NCBI GenBank assembly: GCA_016185425.1
Contig: JACPNQ010000023.1
Span: 1 to 64,000, forward strand
DNA from: Acidobacteriota bacterium
GTDB taxonomy: Bacteria; Acidobacteriota; Terriglobia; Bryobacterales; Bryobacteraceae
Reading direction: 5' to 3'
DNA: 64,000 nt
This document shows, piece after piece, positions 23,864-32,061 of the stretch. A program made the position numbers and the translations under genes. Below the pieces are notes generated by a model. That model was not told the origin of the DNA and did no database searches. It was given only the letters and a program-made list of their open reading frames with translations. Position 1 is the stretch's first letter; each line of letters opens with the position of its first letter.

Positions 23864-25066
23864 GTGGTCCCCGCGCTACTCGAAAAGTATCGCGAAGAAC
23901 TTACCGGGCGCGTGCTGCCATTTTGGTTGCGGCACGCGCTCGATCGCGTTCATGGCGGCTATTTCAACTGTGTCGACGCCACCGGGGCCGTTTATGACAC
24001 CCGGAAACATATCTGGATGCAGGGGCGCGGCGCCTGGATGTTCGCGCGGCTCTATAACAGCTTCGAACCGCGACCAGAGTACAAAGAAGCCGCGGAGATC
24101 ATATTCCGCTTCCTGGCGCACGCGCGCCACGATGAGCCGCGCTGCTGGTTCAGCCTGACGGAAGACGGCAAGCCAGCGGCGTTCCAACGTAAGCCGTATA
24201 CTGCGTTTTTCGTGGCTTTGGCGCTGGTGGAATACTCGAAGATTTCGAAGGATGCGGCGCACGTTGCGGAAGCTGTGGAGTTGTTCTGGCTCATCGAGGG
24301 GTGGATCCGCAGACCGGAACTGCTGGGCCGTCCGCCCTTGCCTGGCGGCGTTGGCTATACGCAGCTTGCCGACTTGTACGTGCTGGGCTGGCTGGCGTTT
24401 GAACTGAACAAGGTACACGCCGATCCCCGCTACGAGAAAGTGATTCAATCCTGCATCCGGCGGCTGTCGGCGCACTTTCATCCGGAGTTAAAGCTGCTGA
24501 TGGAGAATGCCGCGACCGGAGACCCGGAACAGTTCCGGCAATTTCCGGAGGGACGGTTGATCTGTGTGGGCAGTTCGCTCGAAGTATGCTGGCTGTTTCT
24601 TCAGATTGCCGAGGAGATGCAGATGGGCAGCGCGCACTTTCTGCGTGAGGCGGTTCTGGGCGCGCTGGAGTACGGGTGGGATCGGGAGCACGGCGGGTTC
24701 TACTACTTCCAGGATCTGCACGGCCGGCCGCCCGTGGCGCTCGAATCGAACATGAAGCTATGGTGGCCGCACACAGAGGCGATCATCGCGTGCGCACAGG
24801 CGTATAAGTGGACGAACGACGAGCGATTCCTGGAGTGGTGGCAGCGCGTGGACGAGTACGCCTTCCGTACCTTCGCGGATCCGATGCATGGGGAATGGTT
24901 TGGCTACTGCGACCGCCGGGGGGAGGTGGCGACTCCGCTGAAAGGCGGACCATATAAAGGCATCTTCCACGTGCCCCGCGCATTGTTGTTCACGATCCAG
25001 GCATATTCGCCGCAAGATAATCGCGCAATGCGAAAAGGCCACGCAGGAGAGAGATTTAGAGGATGA
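23864..25066 (+). CDS. N-acylglucosamine 2-epimerase (AGE) family protein
   Basis: The product is 400 residues from a GTG immediately after the gnd stop. It is an (alpha/alpha)6-barrel of the AGE/RnBP and cellobiose 2-epimerase family: WLRHALDRVHGGYFNCVDATG, RKHIWMQGRGAWMFARLYN, and the C-terminal KLWWPHTEAIIACAQAY with conserved His. These enzymes epimerise sugars at C2 by base catalysis. N-acetylglucosamine/mannosamine, mannose/glucose or aldose-ketose isomerase activity cannot be separated from sequence. Its last 11 bases overlap the converging BlaR1 gene. Confidence 0.88.
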   Translation: MVPALLEKYREELTGRVLPFWLRHALDRVHGGYFNCVDATGAVYDTRKHIWMQGRGAWMFARLYNSFEPRPEYKEAAEIIFRFLAHARHDEPRCWFSLTEDGKPAAFQRKPYTAFFVALALVEYSKISKDAAHVAEAVELFWLIEGWIRRPELLGRPPLPGGVGYTQLADLYVLGWLAFELNKVHADPRYEKVIQSCIRRLSAHFHPELKLLMENAATGDPEQFRQFPEGRLICVGSSLEVCWLFLQIAEEMQMGSAHFLREAVLGALEYGWDREHGGFYYFQDLHGRPPVALESNMKLWWPHTEAIIACAQAYKWTNDERFLEWWQRVDEYAFRTFADPMHGEWFGYCDRRGEVATPLKGGPYKGIFHVPRALLFTIQAYSPQDNRAMRKGHAGERFRG

Positions 25067-26747
25067 AATTTACGTCGACTTGAGTTACCACTTCGACGGG
25101 CTGTCCGTTGAGCAGCGTGGGTTTGTATCGAAACTGCTTCGCCGCTTCGGTGGCGTTGGGGACCAGTAGCGGATGGCCGCTGACCACCATCAGGTTGCTC
25201 ACGGCACCCGTTTTGTCAATGACTGCATCGAACCGGACGGTACCCTGAATGCGGGCCTGCCGGGCGAGGGGCGGGTACTCGGGGTCGACTTTGGTAAGGA
25301 TGTTCGCGGCTTGTACGGCACCGCCGACACGAATGCGGGAAGGCGGATTGGCTTGAGTCAGGCCGGCTCCGACGTAGATGCTGGTTTCCCCCTGCCTATT
25401 CACTTCGGTCCGGACCCGCAATCCGGCTGAAACACTTTGCACGACGGAATGTATTTCCGGTGCGACCGGCCTGCCGACGAAAGGCTGGAGGCGAGCGTGC
25501 AGTGTCTGGTAAATCGCAGGAGGGAGAGACTCCTCAACAAAGACGCCCTTCACTATCCCCTGTCCGGCGCTTTGCGGTTTTCGGAAGTCGATCGTCACTT
25601 GAGCCACACTCGGCCCCGGTTTGAACTGCCAGTTTAGTACCGCGGCCAGCGCGGCTTTGCGCAATTCCGGCGCTCCCGAAATTACTCGGGCGTCCGCCAC
25701 TTCGCCATTCGCAGCGAGTGTAACTTCGATGGTTACAGGTCCGGACACATCGGCTCGGCTTGCCATGATCGGATAGGCGGGCGGAGTGACCAGAATCAAC
25801 GCGGCGCCGTGGGCCGTCACATAGTCCGGTACGGATTCCGCCACCTGTGGCGCGCCCCGCAGCGGGAAGGAAGCTGTCACCCACAGACCAGCGGCTACAG
25901 TAAACGCCGCGACCGCGCTGTAGGAAGCAATCAATCGAAAACGAGACATGGGAACCTCCATTAAGAGTGCATTGATTCGGGCGGCCAACTGCCTTTGCCG
26001 CAAGAACTGCGGCGCCGGAGCAAGATAGGGTTGGATCCGCGCATCGGCCACAGCCAGCAAAGCATCGACATATACTTCTCGCGAACCCGCCTTGCAGCAA
26101 GCTTCCCGGTCCACTACTTGCTCCCGCGTCAATCGAATTCGCGCCACTAACAGCCATAAGGCCGGGTGAAACCACAACACACAGAGCACAATCTCCTCGG
26201 CGAGTGCGAACAGCCAATCGCGCCGCCGCACATGCGCCCGTTCATGTGCCAAAATCGCTTCGCGCGCCTCCTCCGGCAACTCCATCACCTCGGGCGGCAG
26301 CAGAATAATCGGCCGCCAGAATCCGAAGGTCACAGGGCCGGAGACCTCCGGCGAAACCGCCACGCCGCCGCCAATCGGGTTCGCATCCCACCGGATGCTT
26401 CGGAGCCGCATCAATCCAAGGAGCAGCCAAACCGAGCGCGCCAGCACACCCAACCCGATCACGATCAGCGCCAGCATCGCCCAATCCAACGGCGCCCGCA
26501 CGTCGGCGCGCTCCAGCATCATCACAGGCATTGCGACCCGGCCCGGCGAAATCCGCTGCGCCAATATCACGGGCCGCTGCCAGGTCTGTAACAGCGGCAG
26601 CACCAAGACCGCCGCCAGCAGAAGCTGCAGGAACAGCAGCGGCCGGACCAGCCGCAATACCCGCATCAATAGAAGACCCGCGATAATCAGCACAGCTACC
26701 TGGAGCGAGTAGGCCGCGAGATTCGAGACAATCAACGAGGCATTCAT
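25056..26747 (-). CDS. BlaR1-type M56 metalloprotease sensor with two TonB_C-like tails
   Basis: The product is 563 residues. The N-terminal half has several membrane helices and the M56 zinc motif H168-E-R-A-H172. After a further membrane helix near residue 280 come two TonB C-terminal-like modules, about 319-395 (TPPAYPIMASRADVSGPVTI) and about 482-563 (VDPEYPPLARQARIQGTVRF). It lacks the penicillin-binding sensor domain of classical BlaR1, so its signal is probably not a beta-lactam. It is coupled by a four-base overlap to the BlaI-type repressor upstream. The expected model is that signal-activated proteolysis relieves repression by the partner. The target genes are not evident. Confidence 0.88.
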   Translation of the reverse strand: MNASLIVSNLAAYSLQVAVLIIAGLLLMRVLRLVRPLLFLQLLLAAVLVLPLLQTWQRPVILAQRISPGRVAMPVMMLERADVRAPLDWAMLALIVIGLGVLARSVWLLLGLMRLRSIRWDANPIGGGVAVSPEVSGPVTFGFWRPIILLPPEVMELPEEAREAILAHERAHVRRRDWLFALAEEIVLCVLWFHPALWLLVARIRLTREQVVDREACCKAGSREVYVDALLAVADARIQPYLAPAPQFLRQRQLAARINALLMEVPMSRFRLIASYSAVAAFTVAAGLWVTASFPLRGAPQVAESVPDYVTAHGAALILVTPPAYPIMASRADVSGPVTIEVTLAANGEVADARVISGAPELRKAALAAVLNWQFKPGPSVAQVTIDFRKPQSAGQGIVKGVFVEESLPPAIYQTLHARLQPFVGRPVAPEIHSVVQSVSAGLRVRTEVNRQGETSIYVGAGLTQANPPSRIRVGGAVQAANILTKVDPEYPPLARQARIQGTVRFDAVIDKTGAVSNLMVVSGHPLLVPNATEAAKQFRYKPTLLNGQPVEVVTQVDVNFIL

Positions 26748-27127
26748 CGCTTCCCCTTGCTCTTCTTAAGCATCGCGGCGATCTCCTCCATCTCCTTCGC
26801 GGAGACCTCCCGGTTCTCCACCAGGTGTAGCAGAAGGGGCTTCGCCGCGCCATCAAAAACCCGCTGCAAAAACTCGCTCACCATTCCGCCGACAACGCGC
26901 TCCTTCGGCTCGGCCGCGGTATAGACATACGCCTTCTCCGCCGCCGACTTTGCCAGATATCCCTTCTCCTCCAGAATTCGCATCATCGTCATCACCGTCG
27001 TATACGCTACCTTCCGGCGCTCCAGCAGCGTCTCGTACACATCCCGGACCGTGGTTCGTTCCCGCCCCCAGACGATCTTCATGATTTCCAGTTCCTGTTC
27101 TGTCAGAACGCTCGACCGCGGTCTCAT
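26744..27127 (-). CDS. BlaI/MecI-family transcriptional repressor
   Basis: The product is 127 residues, a standard length. The winged helix is seen as LTEQELEIMKIVWGRERTTVRDVYETL, with the recognition helix around RKVAYTTVMTMMRILEEKGYL, followed by the dimerisation helices VSEFLQRVFDG and VSAKEMEEIAAML. This family binds dyads upstream of itself and is inactivated by the M56 partner. It overlaps the BlaR1-type gene by four bases (ATGA). Confidence 0.93.
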   Translation of the reverse strand: MRPRSSVLTEQELEIMKIVWGRERTTVRDVYETLLERRKVAYTTVMTMMRILEEKGYLAKSAAEKAYVYTAAEPKERVVGGMVSEFLQRVFDGAAKPLLLHLVENREVSAKEMEEIAAMLKKSKGKR

Positions 27128-27136
27128 ACTATTTAA

Positions 27137-27146
27137 TTAGTACTAA
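27137..27146. promoter_or_regulatory. Candidate BlaI operator upstream of the repressor
   Basis: A perfect 10 bp palindrome TTAGTACTAA lies 10 bp before the repressor start in an AT-rich stretch. A -35-like TTGACT (minus strand, 27157-27162) is adjacent. BlaI/MecI-type repressors bind short AT-rich dyads at their own promoter, so an autoregulatory role is likely. It also lies 59 bp before the divergent membrane-protein gene at 27205. Confidence 0.45.
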
Positions 27147-27204
27147 ACGCCTAACAAGTCAAGCGTCTTGTTTCGGCCGCATCCCGCGTGGGAACCTGAA
27201 TAGA

Positions 27205-28206
27205 ATGGCGGACCGCATCAACTACCTGAACATCGGCCTTATGCTGCTCTCCTGCGGCGTCGCCCTGTTCATTCCGTTTGAGCTCTTCCTATTCGCCTAC
27301 GCCATCCTCGGCCCAGCCCACTACCTCACAGAAATCAGTTGGCTGGAGAAGCGCCGGTTTTTCACACCGAATAAACACGACTTCTGGCTGCTCGCGGTCC
27401 TTGCCGTTCTCCTCTTTGTCTCCGGACAGCCGGCGGCATCGCAGTCATTTACCTTCAGCTCCGCGCTCTACACGGCGCTGGCTCTGGGCGCGGCGCTTGT
27501 CCTCGTACTGACGGACAAGCCGAAGATGCGCCTCGCCGGCCTGGCCATCGCCTCCGCCCTCGCTTTCATCCTTGTGCAGACGTTCGGATTCCTGGCGCTG
27601 CTCATGGCGCTCTTCGTACCGACGCTCATTCACGTCTATCTGTTTACCGGATTCTTCATGCTTTACGGCGCCTTAAAAGAACGCAGCCGCAGCGGCTACC
27701 TGGCGTTCGCGATCTTCCTTCTGTGCCCCGTCCTTTGCTACTTCCTGGACCCGCTCCGCTATACGCCGTCAAACTACGTCGTCGTCTCTTACTGGCTCGG
27801 TTTTTCCAAGCTCAATCTCGCCGTTCTCGGACTGGACGTACCGACAACGAAGGCCGCCGGAGGCGCAGCCGCGCTCGCCGTTTTCTCTTCCACCACGGGC
27901 CTGATCCTGATGCGGTTCATCGCATTCGCCTACACGTATCATTACTTCAACTGGTTCTCGAAAACCTCGATTATCAAATGGCACGAAGTAGGGCGCGGCC
28001 GGCTGGCGGTCATTGCGCTGCTCTGGGCGGCGGCCGCCGGCATTTACATCTACGACTATACGATCGGCGTCAAAGTTCTTTTCGGTTTGAGTGTCCTCCA
28101 TGTCTATCTGGAGTTCCCGCTCAACCACATCTCCATCATGGGCACCTTCCGTGAGCTCAAGTCTCGCGTTGCCCGCCCTGCTCTCGCCCCCGCCCTCGAA
28201 CGCTAA
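27205..28206 (+). CDS. Polytopic membrane protein with conserved-looking histidines
   Basis: The product is 333 residues with roughly nine hydrophobic helices (LNIGLMLLSCGVALFIPFEL, LAGLAIASALAFILVQTFGF, LLWAAAAGIYIYDYTIGV). Histidines sit at helix ends in AILGPAHYLTEI, PTLIHVYLFTG, AYTYHYFNWFSK and VLHVYLEFPLNH, spaced as in membrane di-iron or histidine-rich enzymes such as the Brp/Blh carotenoid dioxygenase group. That likeness is weak and I do not assign a function. Its stop overlaps the next gene's start by one base (TAATG). Confidence 0.75.
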   Translation: MADRINYLNIGLMLLSCGVALFIPFELFLFAYAILGPAHYLTEISWLEKRRFFTPNKHDFWLLAVLAVLLFVSGQPAASQSFTFSSALYTALALGAALVLVLTDKPKMRLAGLAIASALAFILVQTFGFLALLMALFVPTLIHVYLFTGFFMLYGALKERSRSGYLAFAIFLLCPVLCYFLDPLRYTPSNYVVVSYWLGFSKLNLAVLGLDVPTTKAAGGAAALAVFSSTTGLILMRFIAFAYTYHYFNWFSKTSIIKWHEVGRGRLAVIALLWAAAAGIYIYDYTIGVKVLFGLSVLHVYLEFPLNHISIMGTFRELKSRVARPALAPALER

Positions 28207-28895
28207 TGTCCCTCTCTGCCCCACCGCTATTGCTCTTCGATATTGATGGCACACTCATGCGCAAAGCCGGACCGCATCATCGGCAGGTGCTTGTCGACGC
28301 TGTCAAACACGTCACCGGCCTGGCAACAGCTACCGAGCAGATTCCCGTGCAAGGAATGCTGGACCGCGACATTCTCGCTTGGATGCTCCGCGACGCGGGC
28401 GCCAGCGCCACGTTTATCAAGCGTGTTATGCCCGGTGTAGTTCAACACGCCCAGGCGCTCTATACGGAATGTTGTCCGGATCTCCGGCAGAAAGTCTGCC
28501 CCGGCGTCCGGCCGCTGCTACGGCGCATCACCCTACGCGGACTGAAGGCGGGTCTAGTCACCGGCAATCTCTCGGCAATCGGGTGGAAGAAGGTCGAAAG
28601 CGCCGGGCTGAAGAGCCACTTCTCTTTCGGCGCCTTTGCGGAACAGGGTAAGGATCGAGCCACGCTGGCGGCCCGCGCCATCGCCCAGGCCCGCCGCAAC
28701 AAATGGATCACTCGCCACTCGGTGATTGTCCTGTTCGGCGATCACGAGAATGATATCCTGGCGGCGAAGGCGAACGGCATCCGCTCGGTTGCCGTCGCCA
28801 CGGGCCTTTCTCAGCCCGCGGCACTTTCGCGGCTTCAGCCCGACTTTCTTCTGCCGGATCTGCGAAATTGCCCCCTGGAAGAGATCCTTTCGTAA
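28206..28895 (+). CDS. HAD-superfamily hydrolase
   Basis: The product is 229 residues. Motif I is D12-I-D14-G-T-L, with nucleophile and acid/base aspartates; motif II is seen as VTGNLS; motif IV as VLFGDHENDILAAKANGIRSVAVATG. The helical cap following motif I suggests phosphoglycolate-phosphatase-like (Gph/subclass I) hydrolysis of a small phosphate ester. The substrate is unknown. It is translationally coupled to the membrane protein before it and directly abuts the methyltransferase after it. Confidence 0.88.
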   Translation: MSLSAPPLLLFDIDGTLMRKAGPHHRQVLVDAVKHVTGLATATEQIPVQGMLDRDILAWMLRDAGASATFIKRVMPGVVQHAQALYTECCPDLRQKVCPGVRPLLRRITLRGLKAGLVTGNLSAIGWKKVESAGLKSHFSFGAFAEQGKDRATLAARAIAQARRNKWITRHSVIVLFGDHENDILAAKANGIRSVAVATGLSQPAALSRLQPDFLLPDLRNCPLEEILS

Positions 28896-30329
28896 ATGCC
28901 GCAAGAAGCCCAGTCACTGGCCGTTAAGCGCGCCCAGGTGGAATTTCACAACTTCGCATCGCTCGGCGAACCCGAACGCGCGCTGCGTGTTTACGCGGAG
29001 GAGAACGTACGCCGTGGCGCGGTTATCCGCAACCATCTGGCCTTCCTTGGGGAAATGACGCCGTATCTCGAAATCGGCGCCAATGCGGGACATTCGAGCT
29101 ACATGCTCTCAAATGAGTTCGGCGCCGACGGATTCGCCTCCGACATCTCCGCCGATTCCCTGCGGCACGGCGTCGCGCTGATGGATAAGTGGGGCCTGCA
29201 AAAGGCGCCCGTGCGCGTCACGGCCGATGCGCTGCACCTGCCCTTCGCCGATAGTTCATTGCGCTGCGTCATGGCTTTTCAAATGCTCAGCCAGTTCATG
29301 AACATCGAGAGCATTTTCATCGAAGTAAAGCGCGTCCTCGCGCCCGGCGGCGTGTTTCTCTTCGCGGAAGAACCGCTTCGGCGCAAGCTCTCCCTGCGTC
29401 TCTATCGCTGTCCATACTGGGACACGATGAAGCCGTGGGAGCGAAAACTCTACGAGTGGGGATTGCTCGGTTACTTGGTCCGTGACGTCATTGGCGCCGC
29501 GCAGGAAGAGGGTTTCGGCATTCGTCAGAATCACTCGATGGAGTTGCACCACTGGCACCAGCTCATCGCCCGCCATTTTCCCGAGCATGAGTTCGAGCTG
29601 TTCGTCCCCGAGCGCGGCTGGGGCGAGCGTATCGTCAAAAACATGGCGCGGAAGGTCGATAAGCATGGATCCGACTGGGTACCGGCGCGCCTGCTAGGCG
29701 GGACGCTCGCCGCGGCCTGCAAGAAGCCGGGCACGCCGGTTCCTGTCGATCCTGATGCGCCGTTTGAGTCCCGCCTGCAATGCCCGGACTGCGGCGGGAA
29801 GTTCCGTCTCGACACGGACCACGCACTCCGCTGCATGAACTGCGACTATGTGGCACCGATGGAGGGCGGGGTCTACAATCTCCTTCGCTCCGCCGACAAG
29901 AAAGAACTCTACCCAGGCGACCGCGAAGACGTCATCGACTTCTCGCTGCCCAGCCACGCCAAACAGCTCGGCGAGAACTGGTACGAGTTGGAGGGCGTCT
30001 ACGGCAACAAATACCGGTGGATAGGCGCGCGAGCAACGGCGACGCTCACGAATCTCCGCCAAACGCCGCAGCGTCTTCGTATCCGCGGCCATGCCCACGC
30101 GGGTCTATTTGCCACTGGCACGCCTCCTCAGATCAGCGTCACCGTGAACGGAACGCCTCTACGCACCTGGACGCTCGAACGCACCGGCCTTTTCATCTTG
30201 GAAGCGGACGTACCCGATGCGCCCAAATACGACCTGGAAATAAATGCCTCTCCCACTTGGGAAGCGCCTCCCGACGATCGCATATTCACCGTCAATCTCT
30301 CCATGATCCGCCTCGACCCGAGGGACTAG
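28896..30329 (+). CDS. SAM-dependent methyltransferase with internal zinc ribbon
   Basis: The product is 477 residues starting directly after the HAD stop. Residues about 45-210 are a class I Rossmann methyltransferase (YLEIGANAGHSSYMLSNEFG; ASDISADSL; DALHLPFADSSLRCVMAFQM). A Cys4 zinc ribbon follows: C296-x2-C299 and C313-x2-C316 (CPDCGGKFRL, CMNCDYVAP), similar to Trm112-type ribbons. The C-terminal 130 residues look beta-rich (LRIRGHAHAGLFATGTPPQ) and are unassigned. The fused ribbon may bind the substrate or act as an activator domain. The acceptor is unknown. Confidence 0.83.
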   Translation: MPQEAQSLAVKRAQVEFHNFASLGEPERALRVYAEENVRRGAVIRNHLAFLGEMTPYLEIGANAGHSSYMLSNEFGADGFASDISADSLRHGVALMDKWGLQKAPVRVTADALHLPFADSSLRCVMAFQMLSQFMNIESIFIEVKRVLAPGGVFLFAEEPLRRKLSLRLYRCPYWDTMKPWERKLYEWGLLGYLVRDVIGAAQEEGFGIRQNHSMELHHWHQLIARHFPEHEFELFVPERGWGERIVKNMARKVDKHGSDWVPARLLGGTLAAACKKPGTPVPVDPDAPFESRLQCPDCGGKFRLDTDHALRCMNCDYVAPMEGGVYNLLRSADKKELYPGDREDVIDFSLPSHAKQLGENWYELEGVYGNKYRWIGARATATLTNLRQTPQRLRIRGHAHAGLFATGTPPQISVTVNGTPLRTWTLERTGLFILEADVPDAPKYDLEINASPTWEAPPDDRIFTVNLSMIRLDPRD

Positions 30330-30339
30330 CGCGCGCTAG
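30326..30339. terminator. 14 bp palindrome containing both stop codons
   Basis: CTAGCGCGCGCTAG is a perfect palindrome. It contains the TAG stop of the methyltransferase (30327-30329) and the TAG stop of the converging unknown gene (30336-30338 complement). It is too short and lacks a T-tract to be a strong terminator. Confidence 0.35.
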
Positions 30340-32006
30340 ATCACCAGATCCAGTTTCGTTTTGCCTGCCGGAAGCATCAGAGACTTTCTGGTCAATCCGC
30401 CAACGGCAAGCGCTGAGTTGCCTGGCCGTATCGACTTCGCGTGGAACGCATACCGTCCGGCTGCATTCGCTTTCGTCGTGAACTTCCGTCCGTTGTTGAT
30501 CAGAGTGATCATCTGGCTTCCAGCGGCAAGGCCGCCGGCGCGCCGTATCTCTCCCTCCAGAATTGGTTCCGAAAGAGAACCCGCTTGCCTGTAGGCAAAC
30601 GTACCGAAAACTACGTCGCAGTAGACCTCGACAGCGTACCGTTCGGTGGGCCCGGCCGCCAGTTCCAGTGTGTTGGAGATCGTCCGCGAATCCGTGTTTT
30701 GCACGGCACTGCTGTGCGTAACCACCGTTTCGGTTGAGGTTTCGCCGGTCACGCCAAGTCCGAGGAAATGAAGAAGACCCGGCTTGTTGTTCTGTACGTG
30801 CGTACGGGTGCTCTTGGACTGCCGCGAGTCCTGGGTCGTAATGCTATAGGTCTCGGTCTGCGAGATCTGCCCGCCGTTGAGGTCGATCGTGTCGACGTAA
30901 ACGAAACGATCCGTGGGCAACACAACTGACGGCCCGCCGTCCACAAACGGATCCAGCTTCAAGTATTCGGCGACCGTCTCAGCGTTCAGGTCCGACTGGC
31001 CTCCGCTCTTCAGGAATCCCATGCTCGTAACGCCTACGCCGTCATGCCCGATCACGGTCACTCGGATGCGTCCGACTTTCGATGTAAACCATGCCAGCTT
31101 GACGTTCTTCAGGTAGTAGATCAGGTCACCGCTGCCGGGTCCGCCGCTTGCCGCGTTGGTAGAGATCGTCTGCTCCTTCGCTATGGAGACCGTCACGCTA
31201 TGTTCGTTCGTCACCGACAGCCCTTCGGAGTCCGTCGCGCTCGCCGTACCCAGCGCGCCAACGATCGCGCCCAGCGCCTCAACGATCCCGCTCACAACCG
31301 GATCCTTGAATTCCTTGTTGACGAGCTCTAAAGCCTTCGTGAACCCCTTCATTTCATTGGCGAAGAAATTGACATTGTCAAAATCCGGAGTGACCGGCTT
31401 ACTCGTTGTGGTCTGCTTGCCAATCGAGAAGCTAGTCGTATTTCCGGTCGATTTCGTGACCGTCCACTTCGAGACATTGTGTTTGCCTTGATCCGGCACA
31501 GGCGCATAGATGATGGCAATTGGAAACGAAGGAAGCTCGAATACACCCGCTCCCGCGACGAACCGGACAATTTCCAGAGGCAGGGCGCTGGTAAACTTCT
31601 TTGGTCCGCGCACAAGTGTGAAATTCACTGACTCAGCCGCGCCCACCGAGATACTGATCGTGGTCCCGGTTGAAGTTCGGACGACGGGCAGACCCAGCAC
31701 CGAGAGCGAAACCTCTCCCGTCCGATTCTTCAATTTGAAGCGAAGTATCACCTCGATCGCATTGATTGCATTTACCTTCCCGCCAATGATTGTTTTTGGC
31801 GGCTTCAGCGGGCCGGGGCCCCCATCATCACCCCCGACTTGTTCTTTGAACGTCGGCACCGAATATGTGAACGCGCCGCTTGCGCAATCAAACGTTCCGA
31901 TAGTGACCGTTTTCTTCTTTACCGGAAAAGGAAAGTTGGCTTCCTGCCCCCGAATGAGGCTGAAAATCTCATCCGATTTGGACGACGCTACAACAGAACT
32001 GGCCAT
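30336..32006 (-). CDS. Large beta-rich protein of unknown function
   Basis: The product is 556 residues from ATG 32006, fixed by a perfect GAGGAGG at 32013-32019; the longer frame start is rejected. There is no signal peptide or lipobox. The sequence is rich in Ser/Thr with alternating polar and hydrophobic runs (IGTFDCASGAFTYSVPTF; TETYSITTQDSRQSKSTRTH). One strongly hydrophobic helix lies near residues 235-255 (VVSGIVEALGAIVGALGTAS). The last 70 residues resemble a carboxypeptidase-regulatory/SpaA-like sandwich (FTTKANAAGRYAFHAKSI). This pattern recalls beta pore-forming proteins but no family can be named. It is monocistronic between the methyltransferase and mqnE. Confidence 0.75.
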   Translation of the reverse strand: MASSVVASSKSDEIFSLIRGQEANFPFPVKKKTVTIGTFDCASGAFTYSVPTFKEQVGGDDGGPGPLKPPKTIIGGKVNAINAIEVILRFKLKNRTGEVSLSVLGLPVVRTSTGTTISISVGAAESVNFTLVRGPKKFTSALPLEIVRFVAGAGVFELPSFPIAIIYAPVPDQGKHNVSKWTVTKSTGNTTSFSIGKQTTTSKPVTPDFDNVNFFANEMKGFTKALELVNKEFKDPVVSGIVEALGAIVGALGTASATDSEGLSVTNEHSVTVSIAKEQTISTNAASGGPGSGDLIYYLKNVKLAWFTSKVGRIRVTVIGHDGVGVTSMGFLKSGGQSDLNAETVAEYLKLDPFVDGGPSVVLPTDRFVYVDTIDLNGGQISQTETYSITTQDSRQSKSTRTHVQNNKPGLLHFLGLGVTGETSTETVVTHSSAVQNTDSRTISNTLELAAGPTERYAVEVYCDVVFGTFAYRQAGSLSEPILEGEIRRAGGLAAGSQMITLINNGRKFTTKANAAGRYAFHAKSIRPGNSALAVGGLTRKSLMLPAGKTKLDLVI

Positions 32007-32061
32007 GACGGTCCTCCTCAATTAACTAGTGAGGAGCGGATGGCGACCGTTGCAGCCCAAG

